From an uncultured Clostridium sp. (lineage in GTDB: Bacteria; Bacillota; Clostridia; TANB77; CAG-508), in contig USFW01000016.1 in the NCBI GenBank assembly GCA_900553985.1, forward strand, positions 1-34,965: a stretch of DNA of 34,965 bases, written 5' to 3'. Shown in pieces: positions 23,818-32,932 of this stretch; within the stretch, counting starts at the first letter, position 1, and each line of letters begins with the position of its first letter. The position numbers and the translations under genes were made by a program. The notes below the pieces were generated by a model. That model was not told the DNA's origin and did no database searches. It saw only the letters and a list, made by a program, of their open reading frames with translations.

Positions 23818-24819
23818 CTATTTCATAGCTTCTTCAATTGCAACTGCAACTGCTACTGATGCTCCAACCATTGGGTTATTTCCCATTCCAATTAATCCCA
23901 TCATTTCAACGTGTGCTGGTACTGATGAGCTTCCTGCGAATTGTGCATCTGAATGCATTCTTCCCATTGTATCTGTCATACCATATGAAGCTGGTCCAGC
24001 TGCCATATTATCTGGATGTAATGTTCTTCCTGTTCCTCCACCTGAAGCAACTGAGAAGTATTTTTTACCTGCTTCTATTCTTTCTTTTTTGTATGTTCCT
24101 GCAACTGGATGTTGGAATCTTGTTGGGTTTGTTGAGTTTCCTGTAATAGATACATCAACATCTTCCATCCACATTATAGCTACACCTTCTCTAACATCAT
24201 TTGCACCATAACATTTTACTTTTGCTCTTTCTCCATCTGAATATGGTATTTCTTCTATTACATTTACTTTTCCTGTGAAGAAATCAAATTCTGTTTTTAC
24301 ATATGTAAATCCATTTATTCTTGAAATTACTTGTGCAGCATCTTTTCCAAGACCATTTAATATTACTCTTAATGGTTCTTTTCTTACTTTGTTTGCTGAT
24401 TTTGCTATACCAATAGCTCCTTCTGCTGCTGCAAAACTTTCATGTCCTGCTAAGAAAGCAAAACATTTTGTTTCTTCTGAAAGTAACATAGATGCTAAAT
24501 TTCCATGCCCTAATCCAACTTTTCTGTCATCTGCTACTGAACCTGGTATACAAAAAGCTTGTAATCCTTCTCCTATAGCTTTTGCTGCATCTGCTGCTTT
24601 TGTGCATCCTTTTTTTATAGCAATAGCTGCTCCTAATGTGTATGCCCAAGCTGCATTTTCAAAACATATTGGTTGAACTCCTTTTACTATTTCATATGGA
24701 TTAAATCCTTTGTCTGTGCATATTTTTAATGCATCTTCAAAGTCTTTTATTCCGTATTTTTCCATTACTGGTTTGATTTGGTCTATTCTTCTTTCATAAC
24801 TTTCAAATGTTACTGCCAT
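23818..24819 (-). CDS. GGGtGRT protein
   Basis: A 333-residue protein of the family named for its GGGtGRT motif, here SGGGTGRTLHPDN at about 259-271. The family occurs in anaerobic bacteria next to a NifU-like scaffold gene, as here, and its biochemical role is not established. Other visible features are a Gly/Ala-rich C-terminus (MIGMGNNPMVGASVAVAVAIEE) and conserved His residues (GHGN, AGHESFA, RFQHP). Length and neighbour agree with the family. An AGGAGG site precedes the ATG. The AGGAGG and 90-base spacing suggest cotranscription with the scaffold gene. Probably tied to iron-sulfur or redox metabolism, by association only. Confidence 0.88.
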   Translation of the reverse strand: MAVTFESYERRIDQIKPVMEKYGIKDFEDALKICTDKGFNPYEIVKGVQPICFENAAWAYTLGAAIAIKKGCTKAADAAKAIGEGLQAFCIPGSVADDRKVGLGHGNLASMLLSEETKCFAFLAGHESFAAAEGAIGIAKSANKVRKEPLRVILNGLGKDAAQVISRINGFTYVKTEFDFFTGKVNVIEEIPYSDGERAKVKCYGANDVREGVAIMWMEDVDVSITGNSTNPTRFQHPVAGTYKKERIEAGKKYFSVASGGGTGRTLHPDNMAAGPASYGMTDTMGRMHSDAQFAGSSSVPAHVEMMGLIGMGNNPMVGASVAVAVAIEEAMK

Positions 24820-24909
24820 TATAAATCTTCCTCCTTTATTATATCTTCCAAATTAATCTGATTTTGCTTTTTTATATATGGAATTTTTTATATTCTTTGT
24901 AATTTTATA

Positions 24910-25602
24910 TTATTCTTTTCTTGGATCTATTTTCTTAACAGCTTCATCAAATCTTCCATATGTTCCTGAAGCTTTTTCTATTGCTTCCATTGGTTCAATT
25001 CCTTTTTTGATGTTTTCCATCATTTTTCCCATATGAACATATTTATATCCTATGATTTGATCATCTTTATCTAATCCTAATTCTACTATGTATCCTTCTG
25101 TTAATTGTAAGTATCTTGGTCCTTTTAATGTACTTGAATAAATTGTTCCTACTTGTGATGTATGTCCTTTTCCTAAGTCTTCAAGTCCTGCACCTACTGG
25201 AAGTCCTCCTTCTGAGAAAGCAGTTTGTGTTCTTCCATATACTATTTGTAAGAATAATTCTCTCATTGCTGTATTAATAGCATCACATACTAAGTCTGTA
25301 TTTAATGCTTCTAATAATGTTTTTCCTGTTAAAATTTCTCCTGCCATAGCAGCTGAATGTGTCATTCCTGAACATCCAATTGTTTCTATTAGAGCTTCTT
25401 GAATTACACCATCTTTTACATTTAATGTTAATTTACATGCTCCTTGTTGTGGTGCACACCAACCAATACCATGTGTTAAACCTGAAATGTCTTTTATTTC
25501 TTTAGCTTTAACCCATTTTCCCTCTTCTGGAATTGGTGCTGGTCCATGGTCTACTCCTTTTGCAACTACGCACATTTCTTCTAATTCTTTTGAATAAATC
25601 AT
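24910..25602 (-). CDS. NifU-like iron-sulfur cluster scaffold protein
   Basis: A 230-residue IscU/NifU-N-like protein that would assemble iron-sulfur clusters. Candidate cluster ligands are Cys49 (GWCAP), Cys56 (GACKL) and Cys77 (IGCSGMTHSAAMAGEIL), the latter block being typical of IscU/SufU-type scaffolds. I chose the ATG at 25602 because AAAGGAG lies 8 bases upstream; an ATG six codons earlier overlaps that site. It is longer than classic IscU (about 130 residues), as expected for this GGGtGRT-associated form. Confidence 0.85.
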   Translation of the reverse strand: MIYSKELEEMCVVAKGVDHGPAPIPEEGKWVKAKEIKDISGLTHGIGWCAPQQGACKLTLNVKDGVIQEALIETIGCSGMTHSAAMAGEILTGKTLLEALNTDLVCDAINTAMRELFLQIVYGRTQTAFSEGGLPVGAGLEDLGKGHTSQVGTIYSSTLKGPRYLQLTEGYIVELGLDKDDQIIGYKYVHMGKMMENIKKGIEPMEAIEKASGTYGRFDEAVKKIDPRKE

Positions 25603-25646
25603 TTTAATTGCTCCTTTCAATTATTAGTTTTATGGTATCTATTTTA

Positions 25647-25661
25647 TTAGGTTTAACCTAA
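25647..25661. promoter_or_regulatory. Small palindrome before the NifU-like gene
   Basis: TTAGGTTTAACCTAA is a perfect palindrome except for its centre, flanked by T- and A-rich sequence, 45 bases upstream of the scaffold start. It could be an operator or a weak terminator for the upstream gene. Confidence 0.3.
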
Positions 25662-25674
25662 AATTATAAACTGT

Positions 25675-26559
25675 TTAAATGTCAAATTCATCATCTGAAA
25701 ATAAAATTTGATTTCTTTTTTTCTTTGTTTTTTCGTTTTTCAGATTAAAATCAATTTCCCTGTGTTTTTCTGAATTTTCAGAAATTTCAAATGGAGTTAC
25801 ATTGAATTCTCCAAAGTTGTCAATTTGCAAAGGCTTTTTTGATTTTTTCTTTTTGCGATTATCCCATGTATTCTCAATCTTTGTACTTCTAAATTGATTA
25901 TATTTTCTTTCTTCATATTCTTCTTCATCTTGTTCAAAATTATATTCATATTCGTTAGTATTTTGGTCAGTTTCTGTATTATATTCTATAATATTTTTTA
26001 TATCTTGTTCAATATATACTCCCATACTATATTCTTCTTTTTTCTCTAGTTGTTTTGGCATTGAAAAATATCTTTCTAAAATCTCTTTTTCTTTCTTTCC
26101 TACTTGTTCTATTCCAATACCAAGATATTTATATCTCCAAATGACATGTCTTTCATAACTATCAAATATATCATTTAATAAATCATCATATCTATATTCT
26201 ACTTTGAATTTCATATCTTGAATTGATATAGTAATGTTAGTCCATAATTTGCCTGTTTCTGATTTTTTAAATTCTTCTCGTAACATTTTTATTTCATTAT
26301 ATAAAATTTCAACTAATTGCAAATACTGATTTTCTTCAATATTAAATTTAGTTGGAATTTCATATACATTAACAGGATTTTTTCTAAATATTCCCTTAGG
26401 AATATAATAGAAAAATAATTCTCCTGTTTTCTCATTGTTACCTAAATCAATTACAGAACTATATAAATACAAACTTTCCCATTTTTCTGGAATCATATAA
26501 AATAATTTTTTTTGTATATCTTCATATATTTCCTTTATCTTTTTTGTATGATTTAACAT
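25675..26559 (-). CDS. YezG/DUF600-like protein with long charged tail
   Basis: A 294-residue protein. The first 170 residues resemble the YezG/DUF600 family of immunity proteins: KIKEIYEDIQKKLFYMIPEKWESLYLYSSVID, then FFYYIPKG, and later WTNITISIQDMKFKVEYRYDDL. The remaining 120 residues are low-complexity and charged (runs of Glu, Lys, Asn), probably disordered. YezG proteins neutralise LXG-type polymorphic toxins, but no such toxin is encoded in the window. It starts 7 bases after the gpmI stop and is likely the last gene of the glycolytic transcript. The family call rests on pattern recognition only. Confidence 0.6.
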   Translation of the reverse strand: MLNHTKKIKEIYEDIQKKLFYMIPEKWESLYLYSSVIDLGNNEKTGELFFYYIPKGIFRKNPVNVYEIPTKFNIEENQYLQLVEILYNEIKMLREEFKKSETGKLWTNITISIQDMKFKVEYRYDDLLNDIFDSYERHVIWRYKYLGIGIEQVGKKEKEILERYFSMPKQLEKKEEYSMGVYIEQDIKNIIEYNTETDQNTNEYEYNFEQDEEEYEERKYNQFRSTKIENTWDNRKKKKSKKPLQIDNFGEFNVTPFEISENSEKHREIDFNLKNEKTKKKRNQILFSDDEFDI

Positions 26560-26565
26560 ATCCCC

Positions 26566-28110
26566 TTATTCCTTATCTAATAAACTTTCTCCCGTCATTT
26601 CTTCTGGTTTTTCAAGCTTCATTAAATCAAGCATTGTTGGTGCCAAATCTGCTAATTTACCATTTTCTTTTAGTTTTAAGTTTTTATCTTGTGTTACTAA
26701 TACTAATGGTACTGGATTAGTTGTATGCGCTGTATGTGGTTCTCCTGTACTGTAATCTATCATTTGCTCTGCATTACCGTGATCTGCTGTTATTAATAGA
26801 TTTCCTTTCTTTTCTTCTACTAATTTCACAACTTTTCCTACACATTCATCTACTGCTTCAACAGCTTTTATAGCAGCTTCTAGGCTTCCTGTATGTCCAA
26901 CCATATCAGTATTTGCATAATTTAATATTATACTATCATATTTATCAGATTTTATTGCTTCTAATACCTTTTCTGTTACTTCATATGCACTCATTTCTGG
27001 TTTCATATCATATGTTTCAACTTTTGGTGATGGAACTAATATTCTATCTTCACCTTCATATTGTTTTTCTTCTCCTCCATTAAAGAAAAATGTTACATGT
27101 GCATATTTTTCAGTTTCTGCAATACGTAATTGTGTGTATCCTAATTTACTTATATATTCTCCAAATGTATTGTGTAATGGCTCTTTTTCAAAAGCGATAT
27201 GAACATTTGGCATTGTTTCATCATAATTTGTGAAACATACATAATATAAATTCATATTTTTCTTTGTTTCAAATCCATCAAATTCTGGATCTACTAAAGC
27301 TCTAGTAATTTCTCTTGCTCTATCTGGTCTAAAATTAAAGAATATAACTGAATCGTTTTCCTCTATTTTTGCTATTGGCTCATTTCCATTACAAATTACA
27401 GTTGGTTCTACAAATTCATCAAATACTTCTTTTTGATAAGAATCTTCTATTGCTTTTACTACACTTCCTGATTTATTTCCTTCTCCATTTACAAGTGCAT
27501 TATAGCATTTTTGTACTCTTTCCCATCTTTTATCTCTATCCATTGCGTAAAATCTACCTGAAATACTTGCTATTTTCCCAATATTCTTTTCTTTCATTTT
27601 CTCTTCTAATTTTATTATATAGTTTTCAGCTGAAGCTGGTGGTGTATCTCTACCATCTAAGAAACAATGAACATATACATTTTCAAAATCTCTTCTTTTT
27701 GCCATTTCAAGTAAACCATATAAATGTCTTATATGGCTATGAACTCCACCATCTGAAACCAATCCTAAAATATGCAATTTTGAATTATTCTTTTTACAGT
27801 TTTCAATTGCTGCCATAAATTCACGATTTTGAAAAAAGTCTCCATCTTCTATTGATTTTGTAATTCTTGTTAATTCTTGATACACTATTCTTCCGGCTCC
27901 AATATTTGTATGTCCTACTTCTGAATTTCCCATTTGTCCTTCTGGTAATCCAACTTGTAAACCACTTGTATATATATCTGTATTTGGGTAACTCTTCATT
28001 ATTCTGTCTATATTTGGAGTTTTTGCAAGTTTTATTGCATTTCCATCTTTGTTTTTATTATCTCCAAATCCGTCTAATATCATTAACATTGTCAATTTAT
28101 CATCTTTCAT
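26566..28110 (-). CDS. gpmI: 2,3-bisphosphoglycerate-independent phosphoglycerate mutase
   Basis: A 514-residue alkaline-phosphatase-superfamily enzyme converting 3-phosphoglycerate to 2-phosphoglycerate in glycolysis. Metal ligands and motifs are visible: LDGFGDN (Asp13), nucleophile Ser63 in GNSEVGH, DGRDTPP, GRFYAMDRD, FFNFRPDRARE, and ITADHGNAEQM near the C-terminus with PHTAHTTNPVP. Manganese-dependent in related clostridia. AGGATGG precedes the ATG. It follows tpiA after a 105-base spacer. Confidence 0.97.
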   Translation of the reverse strand: MKDDKLTMLMILDGFGDNKNKDGNAIKLAKTPNIDRIMKSYPNTDIYTSGLQVGLPEGQMGNSEVGHTNIGAGRIVYQELTRITKSIEDGDFFQNREFMAAIENCKKNNSKLHILGLVSDGGVHSHIRHLYGLLEMAKRRDFENVYVHCFLDGRDTPPASAENYIIKLEEKMKEKNIGKIASISGRFYAMDRDKRWERVQKCYNALVNGEGNKSGSVVKAIEDSYQKEVFDEFVEPTVICNGNEPIAKIEENDSVIFFNFRPDRAREITRALVDPEFDGFETKKNMNLYYVCFTNYDETMPNVHIAFEKEPLHNTFGEYISKLGYTQLRIAETEKYAHVTFFFNGGEEKQYEGEDRILVPSPKVETYDMKPEMSAYEVTEKVLEAIKSDKYDSIILNYANTDMVGHTGSLEAAIKAVEAVDECVGKVVKLVEEKKGNLLITADHGNAEQMIDYSTGEPHTAHTTNPVPLVLVTQDKNLKLKENGKLADLAPTMLDLMKLEKPEEMTGESLLDKE

Positions 28111-28215
28111 TTTATACCATCCTTCTTTTTTTGCAAATTTATTTCATAATAAAATATGAAATTCTTATTTTATGCTACTTAATATATATTTTTTCTTTAG
28201 TGACTTACTTATTTA

Positions 28216-28968
28216 TTATTTATCATATTCAACTATTTTTGAGAATTCTTCTGGGTCAAGACTTGCTCCACCTACTAATCCTCCATCAATATCTGACATT
28301 GTAAATAACTCTTTTGCATTTTTAGATTTTACACTTCCACCATATTGTATTATAACCCCATCAGCAACATTTTGTCCATATATTGTGGCAATTTTGTTTC
28401 TTATTTCTTTTATTGAATTATTAGCATCTTCACTTGTTGCAGTTTTTCCTGTTCCTATTGCCCATATTGGTTCATATGCTATTATTATTTCTTTAAGTTC
28501 ATTTTCTCCTAAACCTTCTAATGCTAATTCAGTTTGTTTTGTTATAACTTCTGCTGTTTTATTTGCTTCTCTTTGTTCTAATGTTTCTCCAACACAAATT
28601 ATTGGTTTTAATCCATTTTTTAAAGCCATTTTTACTTTTTTATTTACACTTTCATCAGTTTCATTAAAATATTGTCTTCTTTCTGAATGCCCAATAATTA
28701 CATATTCTACATTTATAGATTTTAACATTTTTGCTGATACTTCTCCTGTATATGCTCCACTTTCTTCAAAATGCATATTTTGAGCCCCTATTTTTATATT
28801 TGTATTTTGTGCTGTTAGTAAAGCATAAAATAAATCTGTGTATGGAACACATAAGATAACCTCATTTTCAGTATCTTTTACTAATTTTGATAATTTTTCT
28901 ATATATTCAATAGCCTCATTAGGAAGCATATTCATCTTCCAGTTTCCTGCAATAACTTTTCTTCTCAT
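28216..28968 (-). CDS. tpiA: Triosephosphate isomerase
   Basis: A 250-residue TIM barrel interconverting glyceraldehyde 3-phosphate and dihydroxyacetone phosphate. Active-site residues are Asn9 and Lys11 in GNWKMN, His94 in IGHSERR, and Glu166 in AYEPIWAIGTG. The phosphate-gripping segments QYGGSV and GGLVGGASL are intact. Length is normal. GGAGG precedes the ATG. It sits between the guanylate-kinase-like gene and gpmI. Confidence 0.98.
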   Translation of the reverse strand: MRRKVIAGNWKMNMLPNEAIEYIEKLSKLVKDTENEVILCVPYTDLFYALLTAQNTNIKIGAQNMHFEESGAYTGEVSAKMLKSINVEYVIIGHSERRQYFNETDESVNKKVKMALKNGLKPIICVGETLEQREANKTAEVITKQTELALEGLGENELKEIIIAYEPIWAIGTGKTATSEDANNSIKEIRNKIATIYGQNVADGVIIQYGGSVKSKNAKELFTMSDIDGGLVGGASLDPEEFSKIVEYDK

Positions 28969-29001
28969 AAAAATTCCTCCCTTTATATTTTATACTATTA
29001 A

Positions 29002-29577
29002 TTATATTTTTATTTCATTATTGTGGTTTATACAAATGTTTTTTAACAGTTCTATTATTTTTTGTATCGATTTTTCTGTGTAATCATTATAAAAAACATA
29101 ATCAAATTGATTTCTTAAATCCTCATTATGTTTGAAATTATTAATATGTTCTTCAATTTCTTCTAGTCTTAATTTTTCTACTTCTTTAGGTAATTTTCTT
29201 TCTTTCAATTTTTGTTTTGCTATTTCTATATTTTCTGGAATCATATATATCGAAAATGTATTTTTTATTTCTTTTTTTAATTGATATATTATAGAATAAT
29301 GTAATTCAACAACACTATTTTCTTTTGATTCCATTTTCTTCTTTGGATATCCATATTTATTTCCCAAAAACTCAAAAGTTACTACTATATCTTTTTTTCT
29401 TTTAAGCTCTTCAAATTCTTCATCTGTCACAAACTTTTTATCAACTCCATCTTGTTCGTCCTCTCTTTTAGTTCTAGTCGTTACTATCGTTTGTGCTTTT
29501 ATTCCTAATTTATCTTCAATTTCTTTTTTTAAGTATGATTTTCCTACTCCTGTTACTCCTGATAAAGTTATTATCAT
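29002..29577 (-). CDS. Guanylate kinase-like protein
   Basis: A 191-residue P-loop kinase. Walker A GVTGVGKSY is at 7-15. The GMP-binding-like region (TTRTKREDEQDGVDKKFVTDEEFEEL) matches the T(T)R..R..E..G..Y.F......F pattern of guanylate kinases. The lid region is present near RLEEIEEH. Compared with housekeeping Gmk several signature positions differ (YEFLGN.YG is FEFLGNKYGYP), and it is fused into a glycolytic operon. It may therefore be a paralogue phosphorylating another nucleotide. It overlaps none of its neighbours and lies 10 bases after the Nudix gene. Confidence 0.8.
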   Translation of the reverse strand: MIITLSGVTGVGKSYLKKEIEDKLGIKAQTIVTTRTKREDEQDGVDKKFVTDEEFEELKRKKDIVVTFEFLGNKYGYPKKKMESKENSVVELHYSIIYQLKKEIKNTFSIYMIPENIEIAKQKLKERKLPKEVEKLRLEEIEEHINNFKHNEDLRNQFDYVFYNDYTEKSIQKIIELLKNICINHNNEIKI

Positions 29578-29587
29578 AATTTCCTCA

Positions 29588-30247
29588 CTACTTTATATTA
29601 ATATCTTTATTATTTTCTATATTTTTTCCTTTTATGTATTCTTCTATTTCCATAAACATTTTTTCATATCTTTTATCATATGGAAATTTTGTTTTTCCTT
29701 GTCTTATTAGTTCAAAACATTCTTGATATGGAATCCACTCTATGCTTTGAATTTCTTCTGCTTGTGGTGTGAATTGTTTCATTTTGTTTTTTAAAATATA
29801 AAACTGTATGAAAAATTTTCTTTCTTTTCCTTTGTTTTTAAATATTAAGTCTAATTCTTCTATTTTTTTCAATCCATTTATTGCTTCTTCTCTTGCTATT
29901 TGTTTTTCTTCCTCTGTTCCAGAATGTAATTCTTCTACATATTCTCTAATCATTGCTTGGGTTGGTGTTTCATTATTATCTGTATGTCCAGAACATAAAT
30001 CTATTTCATTTGCTGTTAATTTTGTGTTTGCTCTTCTTTCAATTAGAACTTTATTTTCATCATTAATTACAAAACATGATACTCCGTTTAAGTATAGATT
30101 TTGAGATAATTCTAGTTGTGCTGTTGTACTTCCTTTATATATTTTTTTGTCGTCTTTTCCTTTTTCGTAAGTTTTATAAAAATTTCTTTTATTTTGTTTA
30201 CTGTCTTTTTCGTTATTTACTTTTAGTGATTTTTTATAATCATTCAT
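29588..30247 (-). CDS. Nudix hydrolase
   Basis: A 219-residue Nudix protein. The box is perfect: Gly87, five residues, Glu93, seven residues, Arg101-Glu102, then Glu105-Glu106. The strand pattern before it (NGVSCFVINDENKVLIERRA) and the substrate side (ELDLIFKNKGKERKFFIQFYILK) resemble isopentenyl-diphosphate isomerase-like Nudix enzymes and relatives such as YfcD. An unusual basic N-terminus of about 40 residues precedes the domain. The substrate is unknown. It probably cotranscribes with the guanylate-kinase-like gene. Confidence 0.87.
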   Translation of the reverse strand: MNDYKKSLKVNNEKDSKQNKRNFYKTYEKGKDDKKIYKGSTTAQLELSQNLYLNGVSCFVINDENKVLIERRANTKLTANEIDLCSGHTDNNETPTQAMIREYVEELHSGTEEEKQIAREEAINGLKKIEELDLIFKNKGKERKFFIQFYILKNKMKQFTPQAEEIQSIEWIPYQECFELIRQGKTKFPYDKRYEKMFMEIEEYIKGKNIENNKDINIK

Positions 30248-30378
30248 CTTTTACATCCTTCTATTTAAATCATAATATTTTGTGTAAAATTTGTATTATA
30301 ATTTATATATTTTTATATTAAATCAGTATTTTTATTTTATATCAAAAGTTATCATATTTCAAGTATTTTCATATAAAA

Positions 30379-30415
30379 AAGAGACTATACCAAAAATATT
30401 TTGGTACAGCCTCTT
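30379..30415 (-). terminator. Terminator after pgk
   Basis: Arms 30379-30395 and 30399-30415 pair over 17 bp with two G-U pairs and a 3-base loop; on the minus strand a T-run follows. Efficient termination here would separate gap/pgk from the Nudix-to-YezG genes. Confidence 0.85.
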
Positions 30416-30424
30416 CCATTTTTA

Positions 30425-31609
30425 TTATTTATCCATTAAAGCGTCAATTCCTGGTAATTTTTTTCCCTCCAAAAATTCTAATGAAGCTCCTCCTCCAGTA
30501 GAAATATGTGTCATTTTATCTTCTAAACCTGCTTTTTTAACTGCTGCTGCTGAATCTCCTCCTCCTATTATTGTTGTTGCATCTATTTCAGATAAAACTT
30601 TTGCAATTTCATTTGTTCCTATTGCAAATTGGTCAAATTCAAATAATCCTAATGGTCCATTCCAGATAACTGTTTTAGCATTTCTTAATTCATCACTAAA
30701 CATTTTTATAGTTTCTGCTCCAATGTCGAACCCTTCCCAATCTGCTGGTATTTCTGTATATTTTACTGTTTTACTTTCTGTATCTGCTTTAAACTCTTTT
30801 CCTACTTTAGTATCTACTGGTAACATTAATTTTACGCCTTTTTGTTTTGCTTTTTCCATTGCTGATTTTGCTAAATCTAGTTTGTCCATTTCACAAATTG
30901 AATTTCCTACTTCATAACCTTGTGCTTTAAAGAATGTATATGCCATTCCCCCACCTATCATTAAAGTATCTACTTTTTCAAGAAGGCTATCTATTACTCC
31001 AATTTTATCTGAAACTTTTGCTCCTCCTAAAATTGCAACAAATGGTCTTTCTGGATTATTAACTGCATTTCCTAGAAATTTTAATTCTTTTTCAATTAAA
31101 AATCCTGAAACAGCTGGTAAGTAACTAGCTATCCCTGTTGTTGAACTATGTGCTCTATGGGCTGTACCAAATGCATCATTTACAAATACTTCTGCCATTG
31201 ATGCTAATTTTTTAGAAAATTCTGTATCATTTTCTGTTTCTTCTTTATGAAATCTCACATTTTCAAGTAATAAAATTTCTCCTTCTTTTAAGTTGCTAGC
31301 TTTAGATGTAGCATCTTCTCCCACTACATCATTTGCCATTATTACTTCTTTTCCTAACAACTTAGATAGTTCTTTGGCAACTGGTGCTAATGAGTATTCT
31401 GGTTTATATTCTCCTTTTGGTCTTCCCAAATGTGATGCTAGTATTAGCTTACAATTTTGTTCTAATAAATATTTTATTGTTGGTAATGCTGCAACTATTC
31501 TTGTGTTATCTGTAATATTTCTATTTTCATCCATTGGCACATTAAAGTCACATCTTACAAATACTTTTTTTCCTTTTAAATCAATATCTTTTACTGTTTT
31601 TTTGTTCAT
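30425..31609 (-). CDS. pgk: Phosphoglycerate kinase
   Basis: A 394-residue glycolytic kinase producing ATP from 1,3-bisphosphoglycerate. Motifs: VRCDFNVPMD near the N-terminus, SHLGRPKG, LLLENVRFHKEE, FVNDAFGTAHRAHSS, AILGGAKVSDKI, the nucleotide-binding NGPLGLFE and IIGGGDSAAAV, and the closing STGGGASLEFLEGKKLPG. Normal length. GGAGG precedes the ATG, and a promoter lies at 31636-31665. Confidence 0.98.
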   Translation of the reverse strand: MNKKTVKDIDLKGKKVFVRCDFNVPMDENRNITDNTRIVAALPTIKYLLEQNCKLILASHLGRPKGEYKPEYSLAPVAKELSKLLGKEVIMANDVVGEDATSKASNLKEGEILLLENVRFHKEETENDTEFSKKLASMAEVFVNDAFGTAHRAHSSTTGIASYLPAVSGFLIEKELKFLGNAVNNPERPFVAILGGAKVSDKIGVIDSLLEKVDTLMIGGGMAYTFFKAQGYEVGNSICEMDKLDLAKSAMEKAKQKGVKLMLPVDTKVGKEFKADTESKTVKYTEIPADWEGFDIGAETIKMFSDELRNAKTVIWNGPLGLFEFDQFAIGTNEIAKVLSEIDATTIIGGGDSAAAVKKAGLEDKMTHISTGGGASLEFLEGKKLPGIDALMDK

Positions 31610-31635
31610 AAAAAATTCCTCCTTTAGATTTGAAC

Positions 31636-31665
31636 ATTATATTATAAAATTAAATTTTAATTCAA
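31636..31665 (-). promoter_or_regulatory. Promoter of pgk
   Basis: Minus-strand TTGAAT (31660-31665) and TATAAT (31636-31641), spacer 18, located between the gap terminator and pgk. Confidence 0.6.
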
Positions 31666-31718
31666 TCTTATTTTATACATTTTTTGCCTTTTTATTATTC
31701 TTCTGCTATTTTATAATA

Positions 31719-31754
31719 AAAAAGAACACATTTCAAGAGATTTGTGTTCTTTTT
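31719..31754 (-). terminator. Terminator between gap and pgk
   Basis: AAAAAGAACACA (31719-31730) pairs perfectly with TGTGTTCTTTTT (31743-31754), 12-base loop. On the minus strand T residues follow the stem. gap is therefore probably expressed as its own unit, with some read-through into pgk. Confidence 0.85.
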
Positions 31755-31813
31755 ATTAATTAACATATTATTAGATATTTTTGATTTTGGTTTAAAATAA
31801 AACTAGACTATTT

Positions 31814-31856
31814 GATGATTTTTGTCTCCGTCCCCAAAATCACCCAAAATCATCAT
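31814..31856. repeat. Dispersed intergenic repeat, copy D
   Basis: Carries the core TCTCCGTCCCC (one base different from the other copies), flanked by GATGATTTT and AAAATCATC, which pair. It abuts the gap stop codon. Confidence 0.75.
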
Positions 31857-32860
31857 TATTTTACACTTGCTATATAACAAGCTAGGTCAACTAATTTGTT
31901 TGAATATCCCCATTCATTGTCATACCAAGATACCAATTTTACAAATGTATCTGTTAGCATAATTCCTGCTGTTGCATCAAATATTGATGTATGTGGGTCA
32001 GAAACAAAATCTGAAGAAACTACTGGTTCATCTGTATACTCAATAATTCCTTTCATTTCGTTTTCTGATGCTTCTTTCATAGCTTTGCATATTTCTTCAT
32101 ATGTTGTTGGTTTTGCTAAGTTACAAGTTAAATCAACAACTGAAACATCAACTGTTGGTACTCTGAAAGACATACCTGTTAATTTTCCATTTAATTCTGG
32201 TATAACTTTTCCAACTGCTTTTGCAGCTCCTGTTGATGATGGAATTATATTAGCTGCTGCTGCTCTTCCACCTCTCCAATCTTTTTTAGAAGCTCCATCA
32301 ACTGTTTTTTGTGTTGCTGTTGTTGCATGAACTGTTGTCATTAATCCTTCTTTTATTCCAAATTTATCATTTATAACTTTTGCTAATGGTGCTAGACAGT
32401 TTGTTGTACAAGATGCATTTGATACTATGTTCATTTCTGGTTTGTATTCTTTATTATTAACTCCCATAACAAACATTGGAGCATCTTTTGATGGTGCACT
32501 AATTATAACTTGTTTTGCACCTGCATCGATATGAGCTTGTGCTTTTTCCATTGTTGTAAATACTCCTGAACATTCTAATACATATTCAACACCAATTTCT
32601 CCCCAAGGAATATTGTGTGGATCCATTTCGTTATATACTTTTATTTCTTTTCCATTTACTATAAGGTTTCCATCTTTTTCTTCTACTGTTCCATTAAATC
32701 TTCCATGAACAGTGTCGTATTTAGTCATATATGCCATATAATCTGCTGTGATGAATGGGTCGTTTATTGCTACTACTTCTACTCCTTCCTTAGCTAATGC
32801 TGCTTGGAATGAAAGATTTCCTATTCTTCCAAATCCGTTAATTCCTAATTTTACTGACAT
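31856..32860 (-). CDS. gap: Glyceraldehyde-3-phosphate dehydrogenase
   Basis: A 334-residue NAD-dependent glycolytic dehydrogenase. The Rossmann start GINGFGRIG is clear; the catalytic Cys151 lies in SNASCTTNCLAP, with the partner His in TTVHATTATQ. The substrate-binding segments SSTGAAKAVGKVIPEL and GMSFRVPTVDVSVVDL follow, and WYDNEWGYSNK closes the domain. Asp34 in AINDPF supports NAD use. Strong GGAGG before the ATG, and the gene is bracketed by terminators, as expected for high independent expression. Confidence 0.98.
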   Translation of the reverse strand: MSVKLGINGFGRIGNLSFQAALAKEGVEVVAINDPFITADYMAYMTKYDTVHGRFNGTVEEKDGNLIVNGKEIKVYNEMDPHNIPWGEIGVEYVLECSGVFTTMEKAQAHIDAGAKQVIISAPSKDAPMFVMGVNNKEYKPEMNIVSNASCTTNCLAPLAKVINDKFGIKEGLMTTVHATTATQKTVDGASKKDWRGGRAAAANIIPSSTGAAKAVGKVIPELNGKLTGMSFRVPTVDVSVVDLTCNLAKPTTYEEICKAMKEASENEMKGIIEYTDEPVVSSDFVSDPHTSIFDATAGIMLTDTFVKLVSWYDNEWGYSNKLVDLACYIASVK

Positions 32861-32932
32861 AAAAATTCCTCCTTTATATTTAAAAGCTTTCTACTTTTAT
32901 TTTACCATTATTAGGCATTTTTATTCTATACC

